Counted from the stretch's first letter, positions 1 through 7,117 are shown. The stretch is 16,565 bases of DNA from Deltaproteobacteria bacterium (GCA_030623035.1 JAUXFK010000031.1:1-16565); one strand, 5' to 3'. The notes: a model not told the origin generated them from the sequence alone. A program made the numbers and translations.

Positions 1-2400
1 CAGAAGTGTCAGCATCTTAGAGACAAAGGAAAATACGATAATTAACCCAAGCAAGGCAATCGGTGTGATTATAGACCGGGCTGACTTTAAAATCGCATCA
101 TCGCAGCCTTTGTATAATTTGGACAAATCTTCGGACCTCTCTTTTGACCATCCCATTGCCTTTTTAAACTTTTTTCGATTGAGATAGAGTACCCAGATGA
201 CAAGAGCAACGAACAGCCACTTGACCGATCTGACAATCCATAACTGTGTATAGGTTACGCGAAATGTAAGCGGATCCTCAGGCTTGATAATCGTCTTTGC
301 AAATCTATAGACCTGCCCTCCTGTTGGAACCTCGATCTGTATGGGTAATATGCCGGTTGCGGCTGCTTTGCTTGAAACAGTTGCCTGGGGTATTTCCTGT
401 TTGGCAAGGCCCTCAAGACGACCGCCGAATTCAAGCTCTGCATCAACCTGGCTTGACAATTGCTCTTCTTGAAGCGGCAGGTTTCTGAATTTGCTTTGAT
501 AGAGCTTTTTTTTATAAATAGTCTTAAGCCTGTCCCGCCCTACTTTGTCGTACTTCATTTCCCCTGATATTGAAAGTTCCTTCATTGCCTTATCATCGTA
601 CTGTCTTTTTGCTTTTGTGAAAATGTTTAGCCCTCTAATCATCTCCTCTTTTTCCAATGTACTCTTAAAATAGATATAGGAATAGTCATTAGGGAGATAG
701 ACTGACCAAATAAGCTGGCTTATAAGCAAATCAACAGCAGGCAGACTCGACTCCAGGAAACTCAATGGGGAGAATCGCTTCTTTACCACACAAAAGATAA
801 TTTCAACAGGAAAGGTGTCGAGACGATTATCCACAGAACGAGACCTTATGAGCGGCACCAATAGCTTTCCCTTTGCATTCATTGATGATTCAACAGGTTT
901 CTTGCCCACAAAGACGCTCCAGATATCCGCTTTTTCAGGCAATTGAACCTCTAAAAACTGCTTTGCGCTGTTTCTTATTTGATAAACCAAACGGTGTACA
1001 ATCTTACCGTCTTCTGTAAAGAGTGTGACTGCGCTTCCCGAATTAATTGTGGCGATAGGTACGGCTATTTTTTCGTGTTTTTTAATGTCAAGTGCCAATG
1101 CGTATGGGTGCTTCAGATATTTAAATCCAAGGATAAGCGGCTTCGCGGATTTATTATATAGTACACGGGGAAGCTTTTGTACTACAACTCTTTCTAATCC
1201 CTCAACCTCTGCCACAGTTACTTCAGCACTTGTGTTGAGTTCAATGCCTATAAATCCCCTTTCACGAACCGTATCCAGTACTCTTATTCCGGAAAATGAA
1301 GTAATATTGCCCTTTTCAGAGAGTGTCTTCTCCGCTTTAATTCGAACCAAAACCGACCCTTTTTTACTATAAGTAAAAGGTACAACAATTATCCGTTCGT
1401 CATCCTTTGTAAGCTCCTGCCATTCCCCAACTCCCTCACCTTGTACTGTAAGCACATTCACATCTTCCGGAATCGAAAATCGAATACGATCAACCTCACT
1501 ATGGAGGATGCTGTAATTTATATCCGAATGTATCTTTAATGCATCGTCTTCAATAGAAACAAGATGATATGCTTCGCTGTAGAGCTTTGGCGGGATCTTC
1601 TCAGCGATTGCGACCCTCTTCCTCCAGCGGATACTGATCATGCTACCAGGTGCAATCACCGCAGAAATAACTGTACTGCTTCCCTTCAAGCTTGTTAAAA
1701 CCTGTTGTGCCTGCGGGATCTCCACATCAATATCTTTTAGCGGCATTTCAAGCTTTAAAAGCGTAATCGGCGTCTTCCTGATTGTGAGATCAAGCTTGTG
1801 CGGACCCTTCTCAAGGGATGATTTCAAAGAAAACAAAGCATCGATGGCATGCTCACCCGGTTTTGAAAGAACAACATGGTGATATCCATTTTCACTGACT
1901 ACCAGTGCTTCCTTTCCATCGACCTTTACATCTTCCAATGCTATGTTTTGAGACAGAAAAGGTACTTTTAAATAGGCATCCTTCTTGAGTATATGTACAT
2001 AGAAAGTACCGATGAATGAGGTGTTCTTTTTTTTCATCTTTCCCGAATAGATCGCCTTTGTAATCAAGTAATCAAATGGAGGTTTGATATCCAGCCCTGG
2101 ATGAGGCTTCATCCTAGACACGATTTTCTCGAACTGGGCTCGGGTGAGTACAACATTGCCTCCCTTTGATGTATGTGCCGGGGTGGTCTTTGTCCCTGTC
2201 TGCTCTAACAGCTTTTGAAATGTCTCTAAAGAAAGGACGATCTCATCTTCTGCAAGATGTATCAGCTTTTTAAATTCATCCCACGGAACAGTTAATTGAC
2301 TTTTATCATTTATATTCTCATCAGCAAAAACCCCCAAAAACAACCCGCTGAATAACAATAGCAGGGCAGTGAAGAAACTTATAGAAAGCTTTCTTTTCAT
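1..2400 (-). CDS. Large exported membrane-anchored protein of unknown function (C-terminus beyond window)
   Basis: The minus strand is open from an ATG at 2400 to the window edge: 800 codons with no stop, so the gene continues outside. An AGGAGG Shine-Dalgarno lies 8 nt before the ATG. The N-terminus (MKRKLSISFFTALLLLFSG, then VFA-DE) is a clear Sec signal peptide. About 690 residues of predicted extracytoplasmic beta-rich sequence follow. A hydrophobic helix near residues 721-742 is followed by a basic stretch (LNRKKFKK), and a second helix (PIALLGLIIVFSF) lies near the visible end. This suggests a periplasmic domain tethered by C-terminal helices. I do not recognise the family and see no catalytic motif. 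A TTGACA box lies upstream in the gap to the integrase gene, so it probably has its own promoter. The existence of the gene is secure; its function is unknown. Confidence 0.85.
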   Translation of the reverse strand, partial: MKRKLSISFFTALLLLFSGLFLGVFADENINDKSQLTVPWDEFKKLIHLAEDEIVLSLETFQKLLEQTGTKTTPAHTSKGGNVVLTRAQFEKIVSRMKPHPGLDIKPPFDYLITKAIYSGKMKKKNTSFIGTFYVHILKKDAYLKVPFLSQNIALEDVKVDGKEALVVSENGYHHVVLSKPGEHAIDALFSLKSSLEKGPHKLDLTIRKTPITLLKLEMPLKDIDVEIPQAQQVLTSLKGSSTVISAVIAPGSMISIRWRKRVAIAEKIPPKLYSEAYHLVSIEDDALKIHSDINYSILHSEVDRIRFSIPEDVNVLTVQGEGVGEWQELTKDDERIIVVPFTYSKKGSVLVRIKAEKTLSEKGNITSFSGIRVLDTVRERGFIGIELNTSAEVTVAEVEGLERVVVQKLPRVLYNKSAKPLILGFKYLKHPYALALDIKKHEKIAVPIATINSGSAVTLFTEDGKIVHRLVYQIRNSAKQFLEVQLPEKADIWSVFVGKKPVESSMNAKGKLLVPLIRSRSVDNRLDTFPVEIIFCVVKKRFSPLSFLESSLPAVDLLISQLIWSVYLPNDYSYIYFKSTLEKEEMIRGLNIFTKAKRQYDDKAMKELSISGEMKYDKVGRDRLKTIYKKKLYQSKFRNLPLQEEQLSSQVDAELEFGGRLEGLAKQEIPQATVSSKAAATGILPIQIEVPTGGQVYRFAKTIIKPEDPLTFRVTYTQLWIVRSVKWLFVALVIWVLYLNRKKFKKAMGWSKERSEDLSKLYKGCDDAILKSARSIITPIALLGLIIVFSFVSKMLTLL

Positions 2401-2440
2401 AAAATTATCCTCCTATTTGTAGTGATGTACTCAATAAATA

Positions 2441-2472
2441 AGTATATTTCCTGACTTTTTTGCTCTTGTCAA
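2441..2472 (-). promoter_or_regulatory. Possible promoter of the large exported-protein gene
   Basis: On the minus strand a perfect TTGACA (plus 2467-2472) is followed by TATACT (plus 2441-2446). The 20-nt spacing is longer than the usual 16-18. An AATATA at 18 nt is an alternative but poorer -10. It lies 41-72 nt before the ATG at 2400, in the short gap behind the integrase gene. Only the -35 box is convincing. Confidence 0.35.
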
Positions 2473-2477
2473 CATAA

Positions 2478-2508
2478 TTTTAGGGTACAACGACCTTAAG
2501 CCCTAAAA
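2478..2508 (-). terminator. Inverted repeat overlapping the integrase stop codon; weak terminator candidate
   Basis: TTTTAGGG (2478-2485) and CCCTAAAA (2501-2508) form an 8-bp perfect stem around a 15-nt loop, spanning the TAG of the integrase gene (2503-2505). No clean U-run follows on the minus strand, so it is a weak intrinsic terminator at best. I checked it as a recombination site: it lacks GTTRRRY/RYYYAAC cores. Confidence 0.3.
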
Positions 2509-3810
2509 ATCGAGCGGGCTTTTTGCTTCTTTAATTGTCAGGCTTTTGATTGTATGTCTGTATATCATTGTTGTTCTCACATCGCTATGTCCCAGTAATT
2601 TCTGTATCGTGCGAATATCATAATTGGCCTGTAATAAGTGAATTGCAAAACTACTACGAAATGTATGTGTAGCTACCCTCTTACAGATACGCGCTTTTTT
2701 TACGGCTTTTCTGAGAGCTTTCTGCACATGAGTTTCGTGGAGATGGTATCGTCTCAACTCTGCTGTGTGAGGTACTATCGTTAAGGCCCTAGCCGGAAAT
2801 AACCATTGCCAGATAAACTCCTTCGGTGCGTTTTTATACTTCTTCTCTATTGCATCGAACATAAATACTCCGGCATAGTCATTTTTCAGATCTTCTTGAT
2901 GCGTATCTGAAACCCGATAGAGTTGCTCCTTTAGTTCTTGTACAATGGATTCAGGAAGGGGTACGATTCTGCCCTTTTGGCCTTTTTCATCATGAACAGT
3001 GATTATACGTTCGTCAAAATTGAAATTAAGGACACGAAGATTCAGGCATTCAAAAAGCCTGAATCCGCAGCCGTACAATAGTTTTACCACCAGATCATAA
3101 GGGGAGGAGAGCTTGTTTATAATCGCATCAATCTCTTGCCGTGATAATACTACAGGAATATTGGGCTGCCTTTTGACTCGGGCCACATCTTTTGAATCCC
3201 CAAAATCCTTTTTTAGGATATGCCTGAAAACAAACAATAGAGCATTGAAAGCCTGGTTTTGCGTAGAGGAAGAAACCTCCCGATTTACTGCAAGATACGT
3301 AAGGAATTCCTTTACATCTTGGGTTGATAATGATTGTGTATCTTTATTTCGAGTGAAATCCTGAAACTGCCTTACCCATTTTGAATATGTACTGAGTGTT
3401 TTTGGTGAATAGTGCCGAATTGTTATCTCGTCTTTCAAGTCACGGAAAATATCTTCCCATCCGGTTTTGCAGATATTTGATACGTCTGCAATCTGTTTTC
3501 CAGGATCTTCTGGAACAGCACTTGGGTATGGTTTTATGTTGTTCTGTGAATTAGACTGCAAGAACTCATAGAATAATGCAACAGCCTGAACCGCCTGTTT
3601 TTGCATATTTTTATTTTGTTTTTTTTCGACTAATTTACGAATAAAAGCCGGCAAGCTCTCCTGATTCGTCTCTTTGAAATTGTATTTATGGCAGAAATCC
3701 AGATAACATCGAAGCCACTTCATATAATAATTATGAGAGTACGAGGGTATCTTTTTGTTTTGTAAGAATCGATGATAACCCTGTTTAATGTCGACCGGCA
3801 ATTGCTGCAT
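2503..3810 (-). CDS. intI: Integron-type tyrosine recombinase (IntI family) with an extra N-terminal domain
   Basis: 435 aa, about 100 longer than typical integron integrases. Catalytic residues of the tyrosine recombinase fold are all present: R251 (CGFRLFE), K279 (GQKGR), H382 and R385 (HTFR), H408 (GHSD), Y417 (MIYRH). The IntI hallmark is the insertion between the Lys and His boxes, roughly residues 310-365, with FDAIEKKYK, WQWLFPAR and RRYHLHE; XerC/D lack it. The C-terminus ends SPLDF, as in IntI proteins. Residues about 115-205 are the usual SAM-like core-binding domain; residues 1-90 look like a second, diverged SAM-like domain. The ATG has AAGGA 9 nt upstream. It diverges from a toxin-antitoxin pair, the geometry expected of integrase versus cassettes, but I find no canonical attC or attI core. 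Family is high confidence; activity as an integron is unproven. Confidence 0.9.
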   Translation of the reverse strand: MQQLPVDIKQGYHRFLQNKKIPSYSHNYYMKWLRCYLDFCHKYNFKETNQESLPAFIRKLVEKKQNKNMQKQAVQAVALFYEFLQSNSQNNIKPYPSAVPEDPGKQIADVSNICKTGWEDIFRDLKDEITIRHYSPKTLSTYSKWVRQFQDFTRNKDTQSLSTQDVKEFLTYLAVNREVSSSTQNQAFNALLFVFRHILKKDFGDSKDVARVKRQPNIPVVLSRQEIDAIINKLSSPYDLVVKLLYGCGFRLFECLNLRVLNFNFDERIITVHDEKGQKGRIVPLPESIVQELKEQLYRVSDTHQEDLKNDYAGVFMFDAIEKKYKNAPKEFIWQWLFPARALTIVPHTAELRRYHLHETHVQKALRKAVKKARICKRVATHTFRSSFAIHLLQANYDIRTIQKLLGHSDVRTTMIYRHTIKSLTIKEAKSPLDF

Positions 3811-3879
3811 TATAAAATATCCTTAAATTTTAAGAATACAAAATATTAAATGATACCCATATAACTTTTATGATATTTT

Positions 3880-3891
3880 GCTCAATTGAGC
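3880..3891. promoter_or_regulatory. 12-bp perfect palindrome upstream of intI; candidate operator
   Basis: GCTCAATTGAGC is perfectly symmetric and lies 70-81 nt upstream of the integrase ATG. On the minus strand it contains TTGAGC, which could serve as a -35 with TATATG 16 nt downstream. It does not match the Escherichia coli LexA box, but LexA boxes differ between phyla. Role inferred only. Confidence 0.35.
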
Positions 3892-3937
3892 CTTGAAAGT
3901 CAACCATAAAGATAGACTACTAACCGGAAGTAGAGAA

Positions 3938-4009
3938 TCACTTGTTGTTGCCGGACGCGAAGCTTCCGGCAACAATGGCGCAGATGAGGAACGCCACAGT
4001 CTGTTTCAT
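3938..4009 (-). other. 23-codon ORF resembling an isolated signal peptide, containing a long inverted repeat
   Basis: The minus-strand ORF from ATG 4009 to TGA 3938 encodes a short basic start and a hydrophobic core (MKQTVAFLICAIVAG), then SFASG and a stop. This looks like a Sec signal peptide with nothing after it. Within it, TTGTTGCCGGA (3945-3955) and TCCGGCAACAA (3965-3975) form an 11-bp perfect inverted repeat with a 9-nt loop. It may be the 5' remnant of a lost gene, a small peptide gene, or chance. The Shine-Dalgarno is poor (GAG only). The polarity of the repeat (GTTG outward-left, CAAC outward-right) is the reverse of an attC site. Confidence 0.25.
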
Positions 4010-4028
4010 CCAACTCAATTTTTTTCCA

Positions 4029-4076
4029 TTGACTTTTTATTCCTTGGCACCTATAATAGGTTCGCAATTTAGGTGC
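4029..4076 (+). promoter_or_regulatory. Promoter with overlapping palindromic operator for the toxin-antitoxin pair
   Basis: TTGACT (4029-4034), a 17-nt spacer and TATAAT (4052-4057) make a near-perfect sigma-70 promoter. The -10 is the centre of a 13-bp palindrome ACCTATAATAGGT (4049-4061). A third half-site, TAGGT, lies at 4070-4074; with flanking bases it forms a wider inverted repeat GCACCTA (4047-4053)/TAGGTGC (4070-4076). Covering the -10 and start point is what a ribbon-helix-helix antitoxin needs for autorepression. The leader to the ATG at 4104 is about 40 nt. Confidence 0.75.
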
Positions 4077-4103
4077 TACTATGAGTACCAGAAAGGCGAC
4101 CAT

Positions 4104-4337
4104 ATGCTACAGACAAAATTTAGCATTGACGAAACGCAAGCTCATTTTCTGAGGAATTTTAAAGCTTATGGGTTTAAGGACAAAAGCTCTATGCTTCGGG
4201 CAGCCATAGACCATTTTAAGAAAGAAATGGAACTTGAAAGTCTGAGAAAATCTGCCGACTTATATTCTGAAATTTATTCTGAAGATGATGATCTAAAAGA
4301 ATTAACCGAAACAGCAGTAACTGGATGGCCGGAATGA
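4104..4337 (+). CDS. Ribbon-helix-helix antitoxin of a MazEF-type pair
   Basis: 77 aa from ATG 4104, preceded by AAAGG with a 7-nt spacer. The frame is open further upstream, to 3942, but that would run through the promoter and operator, so 4104 is the start. The N-terminus (LQTKFSIDETQAHFLRNF then KDKSSMLRAAIDHFKKEME) fits a beta-strand followed by two helices, as in MetJ/CopG-type DNA-binding antitoxins. The acidic C-terminal third (YSEIYSEDDDLKELTE, ending TGWPE) is expected to be the flexible toxin-neutralising tail. The stop overlaps the toxin start in ATGA (4334-4337), so translation is coupled. It probably represses its own promoter through the TAGGT half-sites. There is no sign of truncation. 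Confidence 0.85.
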   Translation: MLQTKFSIDETQAHFLRNFKAYGFKDKSSMLRAAIDHFKKEMELESLRKSADLYSEIYSEDDDLKELTETAVTGWPE

Positions 4338-4741
4338 CAACGTTGAAAAGAGGCATGATTATTGACGTCAATCTTGATCCGACACTGGGTTCAGAAACCG
4401 AAAAAATCAGACCATGTGTAATTGTGACCAATGATGTTTATAATGAAAGAGTCCCGATTATCCAGGTTGTTCCAATTACTGAATGGAATGCAAAAAAAGC
4501 CCGGATAAAAACAAATGTTGAAATTCATCCTTCACCAGACAACGGCCTATCTAAAAAATCCATAGCAGACTGTCTGCAAACACGCCCCATCTATCATCGT
4601 CATAGGTTGGTAAAAATTCGAGGGAAATTGACATCTGCCAAGGTACAGGAAATCGACCAATCTTTAAAAATCGTTTTTGAGCTTAATTTCAATTCACCTA
4701 ATACGTGTTTTGGAGGTCTCAATTCCAAGTGGAAATCCTGA
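4334..4741 (+). CDS. mazF: MazF/PemK-family mRNA interferase toxin
   Basis: 135 aa from ATG 4334, which overlaps the antitoxin stop by ATGA; an in-frame ATG at 4325 is possible but less typical of coupled pairs. Family motifs are in order: KRGMIIDVNLDPTLGSE, then RPCVIVTNDVYN, then VVPIT. They form the SH3-like beta-barrel and RNA-cleavage site, with the RP(C/A)(V/L)V arginine at the catalytic position. The family usually ends near residue 110-118; here the fold ends about FELNFN and a 16-residue tail (SPNTCFGGLNSKWKS) overlaps the next gene. The tail may be read-through of the natural end and could mark an old junction. It would be a ribosome-independent endoribonuclease neutralised by the preceding protein. 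RNA specificity cannot be read from sequence. Confidence 0.88.
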   Translation: MTTLKRGMIIDVNLDPTLGSETEKIRPCVIVTNDVYNERVPIIQVVPITEWNAKKARIKTNVEIHPSPDNGLSKKSIADCLQTRPIYHRHRLVKIRGKLTSAKVQEIDQSLKIVFELNFNSPNTCFGGLNSKWKS

Positions 4742-5418
4742 TTAAACCCAAGAAGCTAATCAAGTATTTTGTATTCGTTCTTATCCTCTTGATCTCGACT
4801 CATCTTATCAGCCAATCCATGATCCATTTCTTTGGGTATAATAATCGCTTTTTACTTATCTTTGATCTCGGCTGGGAGCAGAGCATCCCATCACTCTTTG
4901 TCACGATTGAGTGGTTATTGAGTTTACTTCTGCTAATAGTCATCGCAACTGTAAAAAAAAGTGAGGTATCCTTTTTGTATTGGCTTGGTTTGGTCATCAT
5001 GTTCTCGTATCTCACTTTGGATGAAGCAATTTCAATCCATGAACGCCTATCCAACCCGCTACGCTCATTACTGAATTTATCAGGATTACTCTATTATGCC
5101 TGGATCATTCCATACAGCATCGCCCTGTTAATTCTCTTTTTAATATATTTAAGGTTTATCATTGACCTTCCATATAAAACGAGAATCCTGTTCATCACAG
5201 GCGGGACAATCTTTCTTACAGGAGCTTTAGGCCTTGAGATATTTGAAGGGAAATATATTGAAATATTCGGCAGGAATAAGCTCTATCACCTTTTTTATAT
5301 TACGCTTGAAGAATCATTAGAGATGATCGGGCTTGGAGTCTTTATTTATGCACTCGTGTCATATATCGATCTGGAATGTAAAGGCACAAGAATCGGCATA
5401 GAATCTTCAAAAGGATAA
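4729..5418 (+). CDS. Six-helix integral membrane protein of unknown function
   Basis: The start is chosen at GTG 4729, with GGAGG at 4712-4716 upstream (12-nt spacer), giving 229 aa; a GTG at 4705 in the same frame would put that GGAGG inside the gene. About six hydrophobic helices are visible: LIKYFVFVLILLIS, IEWLLSLLLLIVIA, YWLGLVIMFSYL, IIPYSIALLILFLIY, LFITGGTIFLTGALG and MIGLGVFIYALVSYI. Polar residues sit at membrane edges: TLDEAISIHERL after helix 3, GLEIFEG after helix 5, LEESLEM before helix 6. The paired acidic/His motifs suggest a metal or cofactor site, but I cannot name the family. It overlaps the toxin gene by 13 nt and shares its strand, so it may be co-transcribed. It converges on tRNA-Thr. 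Confidence 0.75.
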   Translation: MEILIKPKKLIKYFVFVLILLISTHLISQSMIHFFGYNNRFLLIFDLGWEQSIPSLFVTIEWLLSLLLLIVIATVKKSEVSFLYWLGLVIMFSYLTLDEAISIHERLSNPLRSLLNLSGLLYYAWIIPYSIALLILFLIYLRFIIDLPYKTRILFITGGTIFLTGALGLEIFEGKYIEIFGRNKLYHLFYITLEESLEMIGLGVFIYALVSYIDLECKGTRIGIESSKG

Positions 5419-5475
5419 ACGGTCTTTAACCAGCTAAAACCAAACGTTTACCATCTTGAGGCGGTAATACTTTAC

Positions 5476-5550
5476 TGGAGCCGATGGGGGGATTTGAACC
5501 CCCGGCCTACTGATTACGAATCAGTTGCTCTTCCACTGAGCTACATCGGC
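5476..5550 (-). tRNA. tRNA-Thr (anticodon CGT)
   Basis: The minus strand gives a complete cloverleaf: acceptor GCCGATG/CATCGGC, D-arm GCTC...GAGC, anticodon stem ACTGA/TCAGT with loop TTCGTAA (anticodon CGT), T-arm GGGGG-TTCAAAT-CCCCC, discriminator T and encoded CCA (complement of TGG at 5476-5478). CGT reads ACG threonine codons. Its 3' end faces the block with the recombinase and toxin pair, the usual side for island insertion. I found no second copy of the tRNA 3' end in the window. Confidence 0.97.
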
Positions 5551-5575
5551 ATCTATACTTGAATAGAATAATAAC

Positions 5576-5770
5576 CTATAAGTCCATTATATAATCTATG
5601 GTATCTTCAATCTTTGTAAGGATATTAAATGGTATATACCCAACATTTCCATCCTCAATATAGGCAATGTACGTGACGTCTACAGCAAAGAGCCTGGCTA
5701 ATCCACCCTGGGTTAATCTTTTTTTCTTCTTGATCTCCTTAATGCCCTTCATTATTTCTTCTGGAGTCAT
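5576..5770 (-). CDS. Small XRE/Cro-type helix-turn-helix protein
   Basis: 64 aa. Residues 8-48 match the XRE pattern: IKEIKKKKRLTQGGLARLFAV (helices 1-2), then DVTYIAYIEDGN (recognition helix region and the usual E-x-G turn). It is almost only a DNA-binding domain; the C-terminus (ILTKIEDTIDYIMDL) supplies the last helix, so it probably acts as a dimer. GAGG lies 9 nt before the ATG. It starts 17 nt after the thiC stop on the same strand and so is likely co-transcribed with thiC, with tRNA-Thr downstream. A role as a local thiamine regulator is possible but unsupported by any visible operator. The GGLARLF segment has GG where EE is common. Confidence 0.75.
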   Translation of the reverse strand: MTPEEIMKGIKEIKKKKRLTQGGLARLFAVDVTYIAYIEDGNVGYIPFNILTKIEDTIDYIMDL

Positions 5771-5787
5771 CTCATGTACCTCTACCC

Positions 5788-7074
5788 TTAATCACCCAGT
5801 CCCCTGCTTGAAGCCCTTATCGCACAAAACTCCCCGCACATGGTACAAACTTCACTGTCCAGTGATTTCATTCTATCCCTCAGACTTTTCGCCCTTTCAG
5901 GGTCAAGGGACAGGTTGATCTGTTCTTTCCAATCCAGCCGCTTTCTACTCATGGCCATTTTGTGATCTTCCTCTATGGCCCCTTTGACCCCCTTTGCAAT
6001 ATCTGCAGCATGGGCAGCAATCCTTGATGCGATAACACCCTGTCTGACATCCTCAACTGTAGGTAATCCAAGATGTTCAGAAGGCGTTACATAGCATAGA
6101 AAGTCTGCTCCGGCTGATGCAGCGATAGCGCCTCCGATAGCGGAGGTAATATGGTCATATCCAGGAGCAATATCTGTAACTAGAGGGCCTAAAACATAGA
6201 ATGGGGCACCATGACACAACTCCTTCTGCAAAAGGACATTGGCCTCTATCTGATTTATGGGTACATGACCGGGCCCTTCTATCATGACCTGAACATCACG
6301 GGCCCATGCCCTCTGTGTAAGCTCTCCTAAGATAACCAGTTCCTGAACCTGTCCTCTATCTGTGGCATCTGCGATCGCCCCAGGACGAAGCCCATCTCCC
6401 AGGCTAAGGGTAAGGTCGTATGTACAAGCAATATCCAACAATCTGTCAAAGTTCTCGAAAAGGGGGTTCTCCTTGTTATTATACGCCATCCACTCGACCA
6501 AAAAAGCTCCCCCCCGGCTGACGACATCCATTAATCTGCCCTCTTTTTTAAGCCTCCCAACAGATTCAATTGTAACACCACAGTGGACAGTAACAAAGTC
6601 AACACCGTCTTGCGCGTGTTTCTCTATTACTTTGAAGATATCATCCGCTGTCATATCTACGATAGACGTCTTTTTGTTCTGTACTGTCTCAATCGCTGTC
6701 TGATAAATAGGAACCGTTCCAACAGGGATGGCAGATTCCTTTATGATCTCTTTTCTTATTTCATCCACATGCCCCCCTGTACTCAGATCCATAATCGTAT
6801 CCGCACCTACCTTTACGGCCATCCTTAATTTTTCCAGCTCTTCATTAATATCGACATGATCTTTAGATGTGCCTATATTCGCATTTATCTTGGTCCTTAA
6901 CCCCTTACCAATGGCAAGAGGCTTTATATATTTATGTTTTATGTTCCGGGAAATAATCGTATTTCCCTTAGAAATACCTTCACGAATAAGCTCTGCATCC
7001 AGATTTTCATCCAGGGCACAGGCCTTCATCTCATCTGTAATAATTCCTTTTTTAGCATCTGATAATTGGCCCAT
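5788..7074 (-). CDS. thiC: Phosphomethylpyrimidine synthase ThiC (short form)
   Basis: 428 aa. ThiC is a radical SAM enzyme that rearranges aminoimidazole ribotide into HMP phosphate for thiamine. Typical family sequence is seen throughout: MGQLSDAKKGIITDEMK, NANIGTS, ADTIMDLSTGG, VDFVTVHCGVT, SLGDGLRPGA, VMIEGPGHVP, LGPLVTDIAPGYDH. The C-terminal cluster ligands are C410, C413 and C417 (CTMCGEFC). The spacing is Cx2Cx3C, one residue shorter than the Cx2Cx4C of the Escherichia coli enzyme. It lacks the long N-terminal domain of the roughly 630-aa proteobacterial form. GGGGGAA precedes the ATG by about 6 nt. It lies 43 nt downstream of thiDN, so the two form a thiamine unit. No TPP riboswitch motif (CTGAGA... 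ACCTGATCTGG) was found upstream of either gene. Confidence 0.97.
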   Translation of the reverse strand: MGQLSDAKKGIITDEMKACALDENLDAELIREGISKGNTIISRNIKHKYIKPLAIGKGLRTKINANIGTSKDHVDINEELEKLRMAVKVGADTIMDLSTGGHVDEIRKEIIKESAIPVGTVPIYQTAIETVQNKKTSIVDMTADDIFKVIEKHAQDGVDFVTVHCGVTIESVGRLKKEGRLMDVVSRGGAFLVEWMAYNNKENPLFENFDRLLDIACTYDLTLSLGDGLRPGAIADATDRGQVQELVILGELTQRAWARDVQVMIEGPGHVPINQIEANVLLQKELCHGAPFYVLGPLVTDIAPGYDHITSAIGGAIAASAGADFLCYVTPSEHLGLPTVEDVRQGVIASRIAAHAADIAKGVKGAIEEDHKMAMSRKRLDWKEQINLSLDPERAKSLRDRMKSLDSEVCTMCGEFCAIRASSRGLGD

Positions 7075-7117
7075 ATTTTCCCCCTATTATTTAACTGGTT
7101 GATCCTATTTTAACTAA

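Noticed and set aside
1025..1372. Plus-strand 115-aa open frame
   Set aside because: It lies antisense inside the large minus-strand gene, without a ribosome site or protein-like composition.
3945..3975. Inverted repeat as an attC recombination site
   Set aside because: attC needs RYYYAAC on the left and GTTRRRY on the right; here GTTG is left and CAAC right, and no seven-base core fits.
4008..4014. ATCCAAC matching the RYYYAAC inverse core (another at 5049-5055)
   Set aside because: No partner GTTRRRY within reach, and a seven-base degenerate match is expected by chance about once per kilobase.
3942..4103. N-terminal extension of the antitoxin frame from TTG 3942
   Set aside because: It would translate through the sigma-70 promoter and operator, and the added residues do not belong to the ribbon-helix-helix family; ATG 4104 has a proper ribosome site.
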